A stretch of 64,000 nucleotides of DNA from Rhodobiaceae bacterium (GTDB taxonomy: Bacteria > Pseudomonadota > Alphaproteobacteria > RS24), in contig JABJKE010000030.1 in the NCBI GenBank assembly GCA_018660505.1, positions 97,989 to 161,988 of the forward strand. The letters run 5' to 3'. The notes beneath the pieces were generated by a model. It saw only the letters and a program-made list of their open reading frames with translations, ran no database searches and was not told the DNA's origin. The position numbers and the translations under genes were made by a program. Numbering within the stretch: the first letter of the stretch is position 1; every line of letters begins with the position of its first letter. This document shows, piece after piece, positions 19,176 through 28,465 of the stretch.

Positions 19176-20144
19176 TTGATACGCATTTTCAAAAACCTCT
19201 TGATTGGGCTTTTTGCCGTCATCGTCCTCGCCTTGGTCGCTTCGCCTTTTCTGATTTCTTCCGATTTATTGCGCCATGACGTGATTGCCAAATATCGCAA
19301 TGACGCCTCCTTTATCTATGAGTTGCCGTCGGGCGCGCGGGCGCATATTCGCGACGAAGGCAATAAACAAGGCCCGCCGCTTTTGCTCATTCATGGCTCA
19401 AACGCCAGCTTGCATACTTGGGAGCCATGGGTGCGCACGTTGAGCGAACATTATCGACTGATTAGTTTCGACCTGCCGGGCCATGGGCTAACGGGTGCAA
19501 CGCCGGAGGATGACTATAGCGTGGACGCCATGGCAAATTTCACGCGCGAGATAGCCGATTTATTTCAATTGGATAAAGTCTCGCTGGCGGGCAACTCGAT
19601 GGGCGGCGCGGTGGCGCTAAAATTTGCTTTGGACAATCCCAAACGAGTGGCGGCGCTCATCCCTGTTTCTTCCGGGGGCATGGCGGTGGATGCGGATGAG
19701 ACGAGCGTTGGCGCTTTTAATTTAGTCGGCTCGCCCGCAGGTCGCATGATGATGCGCTATATAACGCCGCGGTTTATCATTGCCTCGACTTTGCGCGGTG
19801 TGGTGGCTGACCCTGATAATTTTGTGACCTATGAGATGATTGATCGCTATTGGGAAATGTTGCGGATGACGGGCTCGCGCGATGCGACCATCCAGCGTTT
19901 CGCGGGCTATCAAACCCGTGCGCCGCTAGAGCCGCATCTGGGCAAAATAAAAGCCCCGACGTTATTGTTATGGGGTCAGCAAGACCAATTGATTAAGGTA
20001 AAATATGGCCTTCGGATGAACGAAGCCATTTCGAGAAGCCTGCTGATTATCTACCCGCAAGCGGGGCATTTGGCGCATGAAGAAATCCCCCAAAAAACCG
20101 CCGACGACGCGCATAAGTTTTTGCAGATTGTGTTGGCGGAGTAA
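19176..20144 (+). CDS. Alpha/beta hydrolase with N-terminal membrane anchor
   Basis: The track starts at a TTG at 19140 without a ribosome-binding site. I prefer the TTG at 19176, which follows GGGGGA by 7 bases and gives the signal-anchor-like MIRIFKNLLIGLFAVIVLAL (322 aa). The fold is clear: HGSNASLHTWE as the oxyanion region, nucleophile Ser in AGNSMGGAVAL, acid in WGQQDQLI and His in AGHLAHEE. It probably acts in or at the inner membrane facing the periplasm. Substrate unknown. Confidence 0.85.
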   Translation: MIRIFKNLLIGLFAVIVLALVASPFLISSDLLRHDVIAKYRNDASFIYELPSGARAHIRDEGNKQGPPLLLIHGSNASLHTWEPWVRTLSEHYRLISFDLPGHGLTGATPEDDYSVDAMANFTREIADLFQLDKVSLAGNSMGGAVALKFALDNPKRVAALIPVSSGGMAVDADETSVGAFNLVGSPAGRMMMRYITPRFIIASTLRGVVADPDNFVTYEMIDRYWEMLRMTGSRDATIQRFAGYQTRAPLEPHLGKIKAPTLLLWGQQDQLIKVKYGLRMNEAISRSLLIIYPQAGHLAHEEIPQKTADDAHKFLQIVLAE

Positions 20145-20199
20145 AAAGACCTGACTATCCATCAAGTCCAAAAATAATAATTGTCGATTGGATAAGCGC

Positions 20200-20871
20200 A
20201 TGACGAACGAAGAGCTAGAAGAACTCATTAAAAATTGCCCTACCCTTTTCCACATGGCCGAACGAGGTTCATGGGCTGCTATTAAGGAGCGCGGACTGCT
20301 CAGCACATCCGCCTTATTAGACGCTTATGGTGTGACAGGCTCGAAGCGAACTGACATTGAGGTTAAGCATCGGCAAACCAGTATTTCGATTAAAACGGAA
20401 ACCCTTCCGAAAGCGGTGTTAAGAGACCAAATGGCTATGGATGATGAAGGCTTAGAAGACTGCCTCCTCGACGACCTCAAGCCTTCGGATTGGTACAAAA
20501 CCCTTAACTCAAAAGTATTCTTCTGGTTGAGCGAAGACCGCTTGCACCGTTTGACAGGAGCCAGAGCTTATCGTGAACATGAACATGACGTAATCGAACT
20601 CGATACTGCCTCAATGATAGAAGCGCATTATAACAAGATTTGGTTGTGTCCGATAAATAGCGGGTTCACTAAGCAAGACCCTGCGAAAAGAGGCAAAGGC
20701 ACTTTCGCCCGAATTCATGATTATCGATACCACGAACGGAAGAAAAGAACGACGCAGGAGAGGGTAGTAGAACTATGCGTCGACCATAGTGTCACGGACA
20801 TTCGCGAACACGTTAAGCGAGTAATAGTTAAGAAGGGAAAAACTGAATTGGGCATAATTGAACAGCGCTAA
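20200..20871 (+). CDS. DUF7002-like accessory protein (possible ADP-ribosyltransferase-type fold)
   Basis: The 223-residue product (ATG at 20200) starts with LFHMAERGSWAAIKERGLLSTSALLD. This HxT/HM...W..I...GLLS pattern is shared by DUF7002 proteins and resembles the NAD-binding start of DarT/KptA-like proteins. The second half contains VFFWLSEDRLHRLTGARAYREHEHDVIELD and a C-terminal basic stretch. Function is not established. Codon use is more AT-rich than in its neighbours, and the gene stands alone between core genes and a tRNA-Leu, with a hairpin-rich repeat just downstream; horizontal acquisition is likely. Identification rests on pattern memory only. Confidence 0.6.
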   Translation: MTNEELEELIKNCPTLFHMAERGSWAAIKERGLLSTSALLDAYGVTGSKRTDIEVKHRQTSISIKTETLPKAVLRDQMAMDDEGLEDCLLDDLKPSDWYKTLNSKVFFWLSEDRLHRLTGARAYREHEHDVIELDTASMIEAHYNKIWLCPINSGFTKQDPAKRGKGTFARIHDYRYHERKKRTTQERVVELCVDHSVTDIREHVKRVIVKKGKTELGIIEQR

Positions 20872-20952
20872 CAAAGTCATATTCAATATGAACACCAAAG
20901 CCCTCGAAACACGTTCTTTATTTAGTCAAACCCTTGTGGCCTCGCGCTAGAA

Positions 20953-21008
20953 GGGCTTGCCAACTTGTTGGCTTAGCCCGCTTTGCGCCAGCGGAGGGGC
21001 GAAGCCCC
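20953..21008. repeat. Hairpin-rich intergenic repeat, copy 1
   Basis: This copy contains a nested hairpin: outer stem GGGCT/AGCCC (20953-20957 with 20975-20979) around the palindrome GCCAACTTGTTGGC (20959-20972), then a conserved TTTGCGCCAGCG linker and a second hairpin GGGGC-GAA-GCCCC (20996-21008). A second copy with the same order lies at 42044-42100. It sits between the DUF7002-like gene and tRNA-Leu. The apparent peptide PTSWQ-LLAR in shadow ORFs at both places is just this repeat read in frame. Confidence 0.8.
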
Positions 21009-21049
21009 GTAGTCGGGTGTCCAATTAATCTCATTTTCCATTGGAGCCA

Positions 21050-21136
21050 TGGTGGCCTCGGACGGACTCGAACCGTCACGCCCATTCGGGCCGCAGATTT
21101 TAAGTCTGCTGTGTCTACCGATTCCACCACGAGGCC
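21050..21136 (-). tRNA. tRNA-Leu (UAA anticodon)
   Basis: On the minus strand the sequence begins GGCCTCGTGGTGGAATCGGT and ends GTTCGAGTCCGTCCGAGGCCACCA-like, with a perfect acceptor stem GGCCTCG/CGAGGCC, an encoded CCA, a long variable arm (class II) and the anticodon loop CTTAAAA between GCAGA/TCTGC stems. This gives anticodon UAA, reading UUA/UUG leucine codons. It points towards the DUF7002-like gene. No partial duplicate of its 3' end was seen within 1 kb, so there is no direct evidence of an integrated element. Confidence 0.96.
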
Positions 21137-21176
21137 ATGCTGGATGGCGTTTCTATAGCATGAATTTCACGCTTGT

Positions 21177-22265
21177 TTAGTTAGAAATATCTTCCATTTT
21201 CAAGCTTTCACCAATTTTCATCACCAGCGCCTGATTGCCCGCCGCTTTGACGAAACGATCGCGCGGTTCTTCAAACGGCTCGAAAGATAAAATGAAGGTT
21301 CCCCAATGCATGGGCACCATGCGTTTGCAGCCGACATCGCGCCCCATGGCTGCCCCGCCCTCCGGGTCCATATGGGCGCCGCTCATGAAATCGCGCGGCG
21401 CATAGGCCCCAATGCTCATCAGGCCGAGGTCGCAGCCGCCATGGTTCTCGGCCATATGGGCGCCGATATCTGAAAATAAACTGTCATGCGTTTCCGTGTC
21501 GCCGGTATGAAACACCGAGCGCCCGCCAGCCGAAAATCCGTAAGACATCCAAAGCGTGCGATTGACGTCAAACGGCGAGCGGTTCGACCAATGCACCGCC
21601 GGATAGGCGGTCAGGCGAAATTCGCCGGTGCGCGAAGGCAGGGTGACGTCGTCATACCAATCGACTTCGCGCACCGTGCCATAGCCGCGTTTGGTGAAAT
21701 AATCGCCCAAGCCCAAAGGCACAATGGCGGTGATATTTTCGCGGTTGGGCAGGTTTTCCAACGTATGCACATCGAGGTGGTCGTAATGCGCATGGCTGAT
21801 GACCACGACATCGATGGGCGGCAAATCTTCGATGAATAATCCCGGCGGCAAAAGGCGTGCGGGCCCCGCAAACGACATGGGGCTGGCGCGGCGGCCAAAC
21901 ACGGGGTCGGTGAGCACGCTCACCCCGTCGAGGCGGACCAGAAAACTGGCATGGCCAATCCAGCTGACGAAATCGGCGTCGCCAAGGGCGGCCAATTGCG
22001 CTTTGGCTTGCTGGCGCGCCAGCGCATGATTGGCCGGAATCGGCTGCCCGCTATGGGTGACTTGGCGCCAGACCGCTTGCCCTAAAAATTGCAGCCGTCG
22101 GCCAACCGAGACATAGCGCGTCATGCTGCCGGGCGGATTGCGGAACCCATTTTCGAGATGATGATACGGCTTATCGCCGCCCAAAGGCTTGCCCGTGCCA
22201 CAAGATGATAAAACCACGCCCAAGACGACCAGCGCGCCGATACCCAATACTGCCGACATATTCAT
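21177..22265 (-). CDS. MBL-fold metallohydrolase lipoprotein (NAPE-PLD / UlaG-like)
   Basis: The product has a lipoprotein signal (hydrophobic stretch then VVLSSCGTG; lipid-modified Cys) and an MBL domain: SWIGHASFLVRLDGVSVLTDP, the metal motif HAHYDHLD, HWSNRS, FHTGDTETHD and a final PMHWGTF. These features match bacterial NAPE-PLD-like enzymes, which hydrolyse phosphodiester or related bonds with two zinc ions. I start at the ATG at 22265 (362 aa) because GGTGAG lies just upstream; 22277 and 22259 are alternatives. The protein is likely anchored to the inner or outer membrane on the periplasmic side. Confidence 0.88.
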   Translation of the reverse strand: MNMSAVLGIGALVVLGVVLSSCGTGKPLGGDKPYHHLENGFRNPPGSMTRYVSVGRRLQFLGQAVWRQVTHSGQPIPANHALARQQAKAQLAALGDADFVSWIGHASFLVRLDGVSVLTDPVFGRRASPMSFAGPARLLPPGLFIEDLPPIDVVVISHAHYDHLDVHTLENLPNRENITAIVPLGLGDYFTKRGYGTVREVDWYDDVTLPSRTGEFRLTAYPAVHWSNRSPFDVNRTLWMSYGFSAGGRSVFHTGDTETHDSLFSDIGAHMAENHGGCDLGLMSIGAYAPRDFMSGAHMDPEGGAAMGRDVGCKRMVPMHWGTFILSFEPFEEPRDRFVKAAGNQALVMKIGESLKMEDISN

Positions 22266-22301
22266 ATTTCTCACCATTCCTTGCGCCAAAGCGCCATCCC
22301 A

Positions 22302-22330
22302 CAAAAAACGGCGGCCCGAAGACCGCCGTT
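22302..22330 (-). terminator. Rho-independent terminator after the small exported protein gene
   Basis: On the minus strand AACGGCGG (22330-22323) pairs with CCGCCGTT (22314-22307) around an 8-base loop and is followed by TTTTTT. It lies between the small exported protein gene and the MBL-fold gene, so it should end transcription of the former. Confidence 0.85.
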
Positions 22331-22385
22331 CATCTATATAGGTCGGATACGCCTTTGTATCCAGTCCTAGATAAAGCCAAAAGGC

Positions 22386-22637
22386 TTAGTTATCTAGGCC
22401 TTGCCATACTGGCCAGCACTTGCCACCCGCTTTGCTTGCGAGGGCTTTTTGTGCGGCTTTCGCGTCGGCACCATTTTGGGCGGCGCTATAGTCGGCTTTA
22501 CCTGTGCACCAAACATAGAATTGGTGGTTGCCCGATTGCGACATCGCATCGAAGCTAGAATCAAGAGCTACAGCGGCATTTGGCAGCGCAAAAGCGGCGG
22601 CCAGTACCAGAGCAGAAACAGTGTTTTTCATAATCAT
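22386..22637 (-). CDS. Small exported protein of unknown function
   Basis: The 83-residue product has a signal peptide (MIMKNTVSALVLAAAFALPNA, cleavage near AVA-LDSS) and a mature part of about 58 residues with two cysteines (VWCTGK and GKCWPVW) that could form a disulphide in the periplasm. No family was recognised. It is monocistronic: a terminator follows and the divergent DUF2332 gene starts about 125 bp upstream. Confidence 0.72.
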   Translation of the reverse strand: MIMKNTVSALVLAAAFALPNAAVALDSSFDAMSQSGNHQFYVWCTGKADYSAAQNGADAKAAQKALASKAGGKCWPVWQGLDN

Positions 22638-22761
22638 CTCCCATTTGTGATGACCTGAGAGTGGCCTGCACGTCGAAAAAATAAAACTAAAAGTTTTGTT
22701 AGGTTTACGGAGCCCCGCAAAATATGTGCTAAGCTATTGATAATAATAAGAAAGGGAAATT

Positions 22762-23760
22762 ATGACCGTCTCTCCATATCAAGACATCATCGACCGATAT
22801 CGCATTTTTGCCGATTATGAAGCCAAGGACCGCAGCCCGCCTTATGTGGCTTTGGCAAATATTTTCGCCAAAAGCGAACCCTGCTTGCGGTATGTCTCGC
22901 AATTTTCGACCGACAAACAACAGCCAAACCTAATCTTCGCGGCCTTGCGCAAAATCGCGGGCGTGCCAGATAGCCAAGCCAGCGCCGAGGCCGCCTTGGC
23001 CGAACATGGCCCCGCCATTGCCCAATTGGTGCAGGCGCGGCGCACCCAAACCAATGAGCCCGCCCGCTGCGCCGCTTTATATATGGCGCTCTCCAAAGTG
23101 GCCGAAACAGATGATAGACCCATCGCGCTCCTTGAAATCGGCGCCTCGGCCGGGCTTTGCCTCTTGCCTGATTATTACCAATATCGCTTTCAAGACACCC
23201 ACAGACGGCCCCAAAAGGCCGAAGCGGACGCGCCGATTATCGATTGCGACGTCAGCGGCACGCCGCCTTTTGATACCGCCTTGACCATCGGCTGGCGCCA
23301 TGGGGTCGATATCCATCCGATTGATATTGGCGACGCGGACGAGTGCGATTGGCTGGAAACGCTCATCTGGCCAGGCCAAGAACCGCGTCGAGCCCGCCTT
23401 CAAGCAGCGCTGCGGGTAGCGCAAAAACAGAGTTTCGAAATCGAGGCCGGCGACGCTGTCGACCAACTCGACGCGCTTGTGGAAAAAGCGCCGCGCGATA
23501 TGTGTGTGGTTGTCTATCATGGCGCGGTGATGAATTACCTGCCGCCCCATCGGGTGCAAGATTTCGTCACAAAAATTCGCGCCCTGCCCGTGCGCTGGAT
23601 TAGCCAAGAAGACCCGCATTTATTTCCAGATTTTGTCGATGCGCAGAATAAAAAAATTCAACCGCGCGACATGCTGGGTCGTTTCCTTCTGGCGCTGGAT
23701 GGCAAAGCTTTGGCGCATACGCATCCCCATGGCGCGGATGTGGTCTGGCTGGCCGATTAA
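22762..23760 (+). CDS. DUF2332 family protein
   Basis: The 332-residue protein carries the DUF2332 signatures: FAALRKIAGVP-type N-terminal segment, NEPARCAALYMALS, and LLEIGASAGLCLLPDYYQYRF, a methyltransferase-like glycine motif. A GWRHGVDIHPIDI segment and VVVYHGAVMNYLP in the second half also fit the family. The biochemical role of DUF2332 is unknown; a SAM-type Rossmann fold is suggested by the EIGASAG motif. It converges on the CinA-like gene with a 4-base overlap of stops. Confidence 0.87.
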   Translation: MTVSPYQDIIDRYRIFADYEAKDRSPPYVALANIFAKSEPCLRYVSQFSTDKQQPNLIFAALRKIAGVPDSQASAEAALAEHGPAIAQLVQARRTQTNEPARCAALYMALSKVAETDDRPIALLEIGASAGLCLLPDYYQYRFQDTHRRPQKAEADAPIIDCDVSGTPPFDTALTIGWRHGVDIHPIDIGDADECDWLETLIWPGQEPRRARLQAALRVAQKQSFEIEAGDAVDQLDALVEKAPRDMCVVVYHGAVMNYLPPHRVQDFVTKIRALPVRWISQEDPHLFPDFVDAQNKKIQPRDMLGRFLLALDGKALAHTHPHGADVVWLAD

Positions 23761-24542
23761 GCCTTCAATAAGTCGGCGGGCGCGGGGCGTTCGATTAACG
23801 CCATGCCCATTTGGGTGAAAAGCGCTTGCACCGATTGCTCGACGACGGCCAAAGCGGCTTCATCGGTGCCGCGCGCCACCACGCTGACACCTGCGCCATC
23901 GGCGCCATAAAACGGATAGAGCCCAATCGAGATATCGGGATATTGGCCTTGCAGCTTCTCCATCGCCTCGGCAATCGAGCCTTCTGGCACTTGCGCGGTT
24001 ACCGTGATGGAGGACAATTTCTCGCCGCCTTGCAAAGTCGGCAGAATATTTTCCATCATCGCTTGCATGATTTTCGGCACGCCGGCCATCACATGCACAT
24101 TTTCAATGCGAAAGCCCGGTGCCGTCGAGACCGGATTATCGATGAGGCTCGCGCCTTCCGGGATGCGGGCCATGCGGGCGCGGGCGGCATTAAATTCAAT
24201 ATCTTGCGCCTCGTAATGCGCCTCTAAAAGCTGCACGGCAATCGGGTGCATTTCTAGCTTCACGCCAAAGGCGGCGGCAATGCAATCGGCGGTAATGTCG
24301 TCATGCGTGGGGCCAATGCCGCCTGTGGTGAACACATAAGTATATCTCGCCCGCAGGGCATTGACGGCGGCCACTACGTCGTCCATCTCGTCTTGCACAA
24401 TGCGCACTTCGCGCATATCGACGCCAATTTCGCCCAAGGCGCTGGCCACAAAGGCTAAGTTTTTATCTTGCGTGCGGCCCGATAAAACTTCATTGCCGAT
24501 GATCAACATGGCGGCGGTAACGGGCTTGGCGGTTTGGGTCAT
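23757..24542 (-). CDS. CinA N-terminal-type (MoCF-biosynthesis fold) protein
   Basis: The 261-residue protein begins at the ATG at 24542 (MTQTAKPVTAAMLIIGNEVL). Motifs of the CinA/MoaB-like domain are IGNEVLSGRTQDKN, FTTGGIGPTHDDIT and PGFRIENVHVMAGVPKIM. It lacks the C-terminal nicotinamide-nucleotide amidase domain of full CinA (about 410 aa). Short proteins of this type are usually annotated as competence/damage-inducible protein A or ADP-ribose pyrophosphatase. It is divergent from map. Confidence 0.9.
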   Translation of the reverse strand: MTQTAKPVTAAMLIIGNEVLSGRTQDKNLAFVASALGEIGVDMREVRIVQDEMDDVVAAVNALRARYTYVFTTGGIGPTHDDITADCIAAAFGVKLEMHPIAVQLLEAHYEAQDIEFNAARARMARIPEGASLIDNPVSTAPGFRIENVHVMAGVPKIMQAMMENILPTLQGGEKLSSITVTAQVPEGSIAEAMEKLQGQYPDISIGLYPFYGADGAGVSVVARGTDEAALAVVEQSVQALFTQMGMALIERPAPADLLKA

Positions 24543-24649
24543 GATAGCTCTCCTGGCCGATAAACTAGCTCTGCCGCGAAATAATACAAGGCGCGAAATT
24601 ATCGACACATCCCCTCGCCTTATGCTAGTTCTTAGCCAAAGGATTGACC

Positions 24650-25480
24650 ATGAACTTTATCGAAGCCAGCTTTGAGCCGCTTAAAAATACCGGACAAATT
24701 AAAATCCATTCGGCTGAGGATTTCGAAGCCATGCGCACCGTTGGGCAAAAGGCGGCGCAAACGCTCGACCTATTGAGCGAGTTTGTAAAACCGGGGGTCA
24801 GCACACAAAGCTTGGACGATAAAGCTGTTGAGATTATTCGCGACCTCGGCGCCGTGCCCGCCCCGCTGAATTATCGCGGCTTTCGCAAATCGATTTGCAC
24901 TTCCATCAATCATGTTGTTTGCCATGGTATTCCCGGCGAAAAACTGTTGCGCGAAGGCGATATTATGAACGTCGATGTGACGCTATATCATGACGGCTGG
25001 CATGGCGACCATAGCCGCATGTATGGCCTTGGCGAGACTTCCGTCAAAGCGCAACGGCTGATGGATGTGACCTATGATGCGCTAATGCAGGGGCTGCAAG
25101 TCACCAAGCCGGGCGCCACTTTGGGCGATATTGGCCACGCCATTCAATCTTATGCCGAGCTGAACCGCATGGCTGTGGTGCGCGATTTTTGCGGCCATGG
25201 GCTGGGGCGGATTTTTCACGATAGCCCAAATATTTTGCATTACGGACGCCCGGGCGAAGGGCTGGTATTGCGCGAAGGCATGTTTTTCACCGTTGAACCG
25301 ATGCTGAATTTGGGCAAGCCCGCGGTTAAAATTTTGGGTGATGGCTGGACGGCTGTCACGCGCGACCGCACGCTGTCGGCGCAATTTGAACATTCCGTCG
25401 GGGTTACCGCGACGGGCTGCGAGATATTTACCAAATCATTAAACGGCAGCGATACACCGCACCGAAACCCCGCTGGCTAA
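24650..25480 (+). CDS. map: Methionine aminopeptidase, type I
   Basis: The 276-residue enzyme removes the initiator methionine. Metal ligands appear in order: DVTLYHDGWHGDHSRM (two Asp), GHGLGRIFHDSPNI (His), FFTVEPM (Glu) and QFEHSVGV (Glu). The ATG at 24650 is chosen over the TTG at 24644 because AAAGGA lies 7 bases before it. The N-terminus has about 20 residues before the catalytic domain and no zinc-finger extension. radC follows 11 bases after, as I know from other alphaproteobacteria. Confidence 0.96.
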   Translation: MNFIEASFEPLKNTGQIKIHSAEDFEAMRTVGQKAAQTLDLLSEFVKPGVSTQSLDDKAVEIIRDLGAVPAPLNYRGFRKSICTSINHVVCHGIPGEKLLREGDIMNVDVTLYHDGWHGDHSRMYGLGETSVKAQRLMDVTYDALMQGLQVTKPGATLGDIGHAIQSYAELNRMAVVRDFCGHGLGRIFHDSPNILHYGRPGEGLVLREGMFFTVEPMLNLGKPAVKILGDGWTAVTRDRTLSAQFEHSVGVTATGCEIFTKSLNGSDTPHRNPAG

Positions 25481-25491
25481 AAGGAAACAGG

Positions 25492-26205
25492 GTGCAAGAA
25501 AAACCAATAAAACCGCCACCCACCAAACCCCCTAAAAATTACCGAGCGGGCCACCGTGCCCGTTTGCGCGAGCGGTTTCGCAAAGCCGGGCCCGACAGCG
25601 TGCAAGACCATGAATTGCTCGAGCTGATTTTATTTCGCGCCATTCCGCGCCGCGATGTCAAAGATTTGGCGCATAAGCTCATCGAGCGGTTCGGCGATTT
25701 ATCCGCCGTCTTGGCCGCGCCGCGCGACGACCTTCTGGCCATCAAAGGGGTCAGCGAAGGCGTGGTCGATGATTTTCTGGTGGTGCGCGCCACCGCTTTG
25801 CGCTTTGGCCAATCTAAAATCTTGCACAAGCCGGCGCTGGCCCATTGGCAAGATTTGGTTATTTATTGCCGCACAAAAATGGCCGAGAACCAGATAGAAG
25901 AATTTCATGTGCTGTTTTTAGACAAACAAAACCGCATTATCGCCGATGAAAAAATGGGGCAAGGCACCGTCGACCACACGCCAGTCTATCCGCGAGAGGT
26001 GATCAAACGCGCCCTGACGCTCAACGCGACGGCGCTTATCATCGCCCATAATCACCCCAGCGGAGACCCGTCGCCCTCGCGCGCGGATATTGATATGACG
26101 CATAAATTGCGCGATTTAGCCAAGGGATTTAACATCAGCCTGCACGACCATTTGATTGTCGCGCGAGGGGAAGTTTTGAGCTTTAAAGAAAAAGGACTGC
26201 TTTGA
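25492..26205 (+). CDS. radC: RadC family protein (JAMM/MPN+ domain)
   Basis: The 237-residue protein starts with GTG after AAAGGAAACAG. It has the N-terminal helix-hairpin-helix region (GHRARLRERF, LLAIKGVSEG) and the C-terminal JAMM metalloprotease-like domain with HNHPSGDPSPSRAD. Despite the name, RadC proteins have no proven DNA repair role in most bacteria; they are associated with replication or genome maintenance by inference. It is likely co-transcribed with map. Confidence 0.94.
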   Translation: MQEKPIKPPPTKPPKNYRAGHRARLRERFRKAGPDSVQDHELLELILFRAIPRRDVKDLAHKLIERFGDLSAVLAAPRDDLLAIKGVSEGVVDDFLVVRATALRFGQSKILHKPALAHWQDLVIYCRTKMAENQIEEFHVLFLDKQNRIIADEKMGQGTVDHTPVYPREVIKRALTLNATALIIAHNHPSGDPSPSRADIDMTHKLRDLAKGFNISLHDHLIVARGEVLSFKEKGLL

Positions 26206-26319
26206 GAGCAAAATTTGCGCTTTGCACACACGAAAAGCCATTTGGCGCCCAATCTGGCTCAACCTAGGCTTTAATCAGCGGCATATTTCTGTTACATCGA
26301 GGCTCAAAGGAGACTGCCA

Positions 26320-27606
26320 ATGATTCCCCGTTATGCCCGCCCAGAAATGACCGCCCTTTGGGAAGCCGAAAGCCGCTTCTCTATCTGGCTCGAAATTGAA
26401 ACCCACGCCATGGATGCCATGGTGAAACTCGGCATTGTGCCAGCCGAAGCGGCCAAAGCGGTGCGCGAAAAAGGCAATTTTGATGTCGCGCGCATCGATG
26501 AGATTGAGCGCGAAGTCAAACATGACGTCATCGCTTTTTTAACCAGCTTGGCAGAATATGTCGGCCCCGAAGCGCGCTTTGTGCATCAGGGCATGACCTC
26601 CTCCGACGTTTTAGACACCTGCTTGAGCGTGCAATTAATGCGCGCCAGCGATATTTTGCTGCAAGATTTAGAAGCGCTGCTGGCGGCCATTAAAAAGCGC
26701 GCCATGGAGCATAAGATGTCAGCCTGTATTGGCCGCAGCCACGGCATTCATGCCGAGCCCACGACTTTTGGTCTCAAAATGGCGCAAGCCTATGCCGAGT
26801 TCGACCGTTGCCGCGACCGCCTGGTGGCGGCGCGCCAAGAAATTGCCACTTGTGCGATTTCGGGCGCCGTCGGCACTTTTGCCAATATTGACCCAAGCGT
26901 TGAGGCCCATGTGGCCGAGGCCATGGGGCTGCAAATCGAGCCGGTTTCGACGCAAGTTATTCCGCGCGATCGCCACGCTATGTTCTTTGCCACTTTGGGC
27001 GTCATCGCCTCCTCGGTCGAGCGGTTGTCGGTGGAAGTGCGCCATTTGCAACGCACGGAAGTTTTGGAAGCCGAAGAATATTTCTCCGAAGGCCAAAAAG
27101 GCTCTTCCGCGATGCCGCATAAACGCAATCCGATTCTGACCGAAAACCTAACCGGTCTGGCGCGTTTGGTGCGCGGCATGGCGGTGCCCGCCATGGAAAA
27201 TGTGGCGCTATGGCACGAACGCGATATTTCGCATTCCTCAGTTGAGCGGATGATTGGCCCCGATGCCACCATCACGCTCGATTTTGCTCTGGTGCGTTTG
27301 ACCAATGTGGTCGACAACCTATTGGTTTATCCCGAGCGGATGCAAGAAAATCTCGATAAATTGGGCGGTCTGGTGCATTCGCAACGGGTGCTTTTGGCGC
27401 TCACGCAAGCCGGTGTGAGCCGCGAAGATGCCTATCGTTTGGTTCAACGCAACGCCATGCCTGTCTGGCGCGGCGAAGGCACATTCTTGGACTTGTTAAA
27501 AGCCGATACGGACGTGGTTTTGAGCGATGCCGAATTGGACGCTCTGTTTGACCTTGGCTATCACTTTAAACACGTGGATACGATTTTCACCCGTGTTTTT
27601 AAATAG
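26320..27606 (+). CDS. purB: Adenylosuccinate lyase
   Basis: The 428-residue lyase acts twice in purine biosynthesis (SAICAR to AICAR and adenylosuccinate to AMP). The signature loop GSSAMPHKRNPILTENL is present, as are the HQGMTSSDVLDT and GRSHGIHAEPTTFG motifs with the catalytic histidines. An AAAGGAG ribosome-binding site precedes the ATG. It heads the purine block purB-purC-purS-purQ-purL, with a 74-bp gap to purC. Confidence 0.97.
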   Translation: MIPRYARPEMTALWEAESRFSIWLEIETHAMDAMVKLGIVPAEAAKAVREKGNFDVARIDEIEREVKHDVIAFLTSLAEYVGPEARFVHQGMTSSDVLDTCLSVQLMRASDILLQDLEALLAAIKKRAMEHKMSACIGRSHGIHAEPTTFGLKMAQAYAEFDRCRDRLVAARQEIATCAISGAVGTFANIDPSVEAHVAEAMGLQIEPVSTQVIPRDRHAMFFATLGVIASSVERLSVEVRHLQRTEVLEAEEYFSEGQKGSSAMPHKRNPILTENLTGLARLVRGMAVPAMENVALWHERDISHSSVERMIGPDATITLDFALVRLTNVVDNLLVYPERMQENLDKLGGLVHSQRVLLALTQAGVSREDAYRLVQRNAMPVWRGEGTFLDLLKADTDVVLSDAELDALFDLGYHFKHVDTIFTRVFK

Positions 27607-27680
27607 CCAGTAACGAGGTTTGCGAGAATCAGCCGCAAGCTTTAACCTCTCCGTCATGTTAACGGGGTATGGAGACAAAA

Positions 27681-28445
27681 ATGTCAAAACGGGTTCGCCT
27701 CTATGAAGGCAAAGCGAAAATACTCTACGAAGGCCCAGAGCCCGGCACTTTGGTGCAGCATTTTAAAGATGATGCCACCGCTTTTAATGCCGAAAAACAC
27801 GAGGTGTTTGAAGGCAAAGGCGTTTTAAACCATCGCATTTCGGAATATATTTTCCAGCAGTTGGCGCAAATTGGCATTCCGACGCATTTCATTAAATCGC
27901 TGAACATGCGCGAGCAATTGGTCCGCGAGGCGGAAATTATTCCCATTGAATTCGTGGTGCGCAATGTCGCCGCTGGCTCGCTGGTCAAGCGCCTTGGGCT
28001 CAATGAAGGCGATGTGCTGCCGCGCCCCTTGGTGGAATTTTATTACAAAGATGACGCGCTCGGCGACCCGATGATTTCGGAAGACCATATCGCCGTCTTT
28101 GGCTGGGCGGGGCCGCAAGAGATGGATGAGATTGTCTCCATGTCGCTGCGCATTAATGATTTTATGACCGGTCTCTTTCAAGGGGTCGGCATTCGGCTGG
28201 TCGATTTCAAAATCGAGTTCGGCCGCATTTGGGATGGCGAAACCCAACGCATTGTCTTGGCCGATGAGATTAGCCCCGATAGCTGCCGCCTCTGGGATGT
28301 GGGCTCGGGCGAGAAACTCGATAAAGACCGCTTCCGGCAAAACCTCGGCGGCATGATAGACGCCTATCAAGATGTTGCCCGCCGCCTTGGCCTATTGAGC
28401 GACACGGCGCCGGAAAAAGGCGATGGCCCGAAACTTGTTAAGTGA
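27681..28445 (+). CDS. purC: SAICAR synthetase
   Basis: The 254-residue enzyme joins CAIR and aspartate using ATP. I start at the ATG at 27681 because GGAGAC precedes it; the ATG at 27669 in the track would lie upstream of that site. Signatures are [43 protein letters not shown] and [11 protein letters not shown] short inverted repeat GAGGTTTGCG...CGCAAGC..AACCTC lies in the gap upstream (27616-27650). It is co-directional with purS. Confidence 0.96.
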   Translation: MSKRVRLYEGKAKILYEGPEPGTLVQHFKDDATAFNAEKHEVFEGKGVLNHRISEYIFQQLAQIGIPTHFIKSLNMREQLVREAEIIPIEFVVRNVAAGSLVKRLGLNEGDVLPRPLVEFYYKDDALGDPMISEDHIAVFGWAGPQEMDEIVSMSLRINDFMTGLFQGVGIRLVDFKIEFGRIWDGETQRIVLADEISPDSCRLWDVGSGEKLDKDRFRQNLGGMIDAYQDVARRLGLLSDTAPEKGDGPKLVK

Positions 28446-28465
28446 ATTTACGGTAAGGAATTAAG

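Noticed and set aside
20918-21130. Shadow ORF sharing the peptide PTSWQ-LLAR with another at 41976-42233
   Set aside because: The shared peptide is explained entirely by the noncoding hairpin repeat present in both places; one of them also runs through a tRNA gene.
20150-21136. Integrated element at tRNA-Leu
   Set aside because: No partial copy of the tRNA 3' end and no integrase were seen on the far side of the accessory gene.
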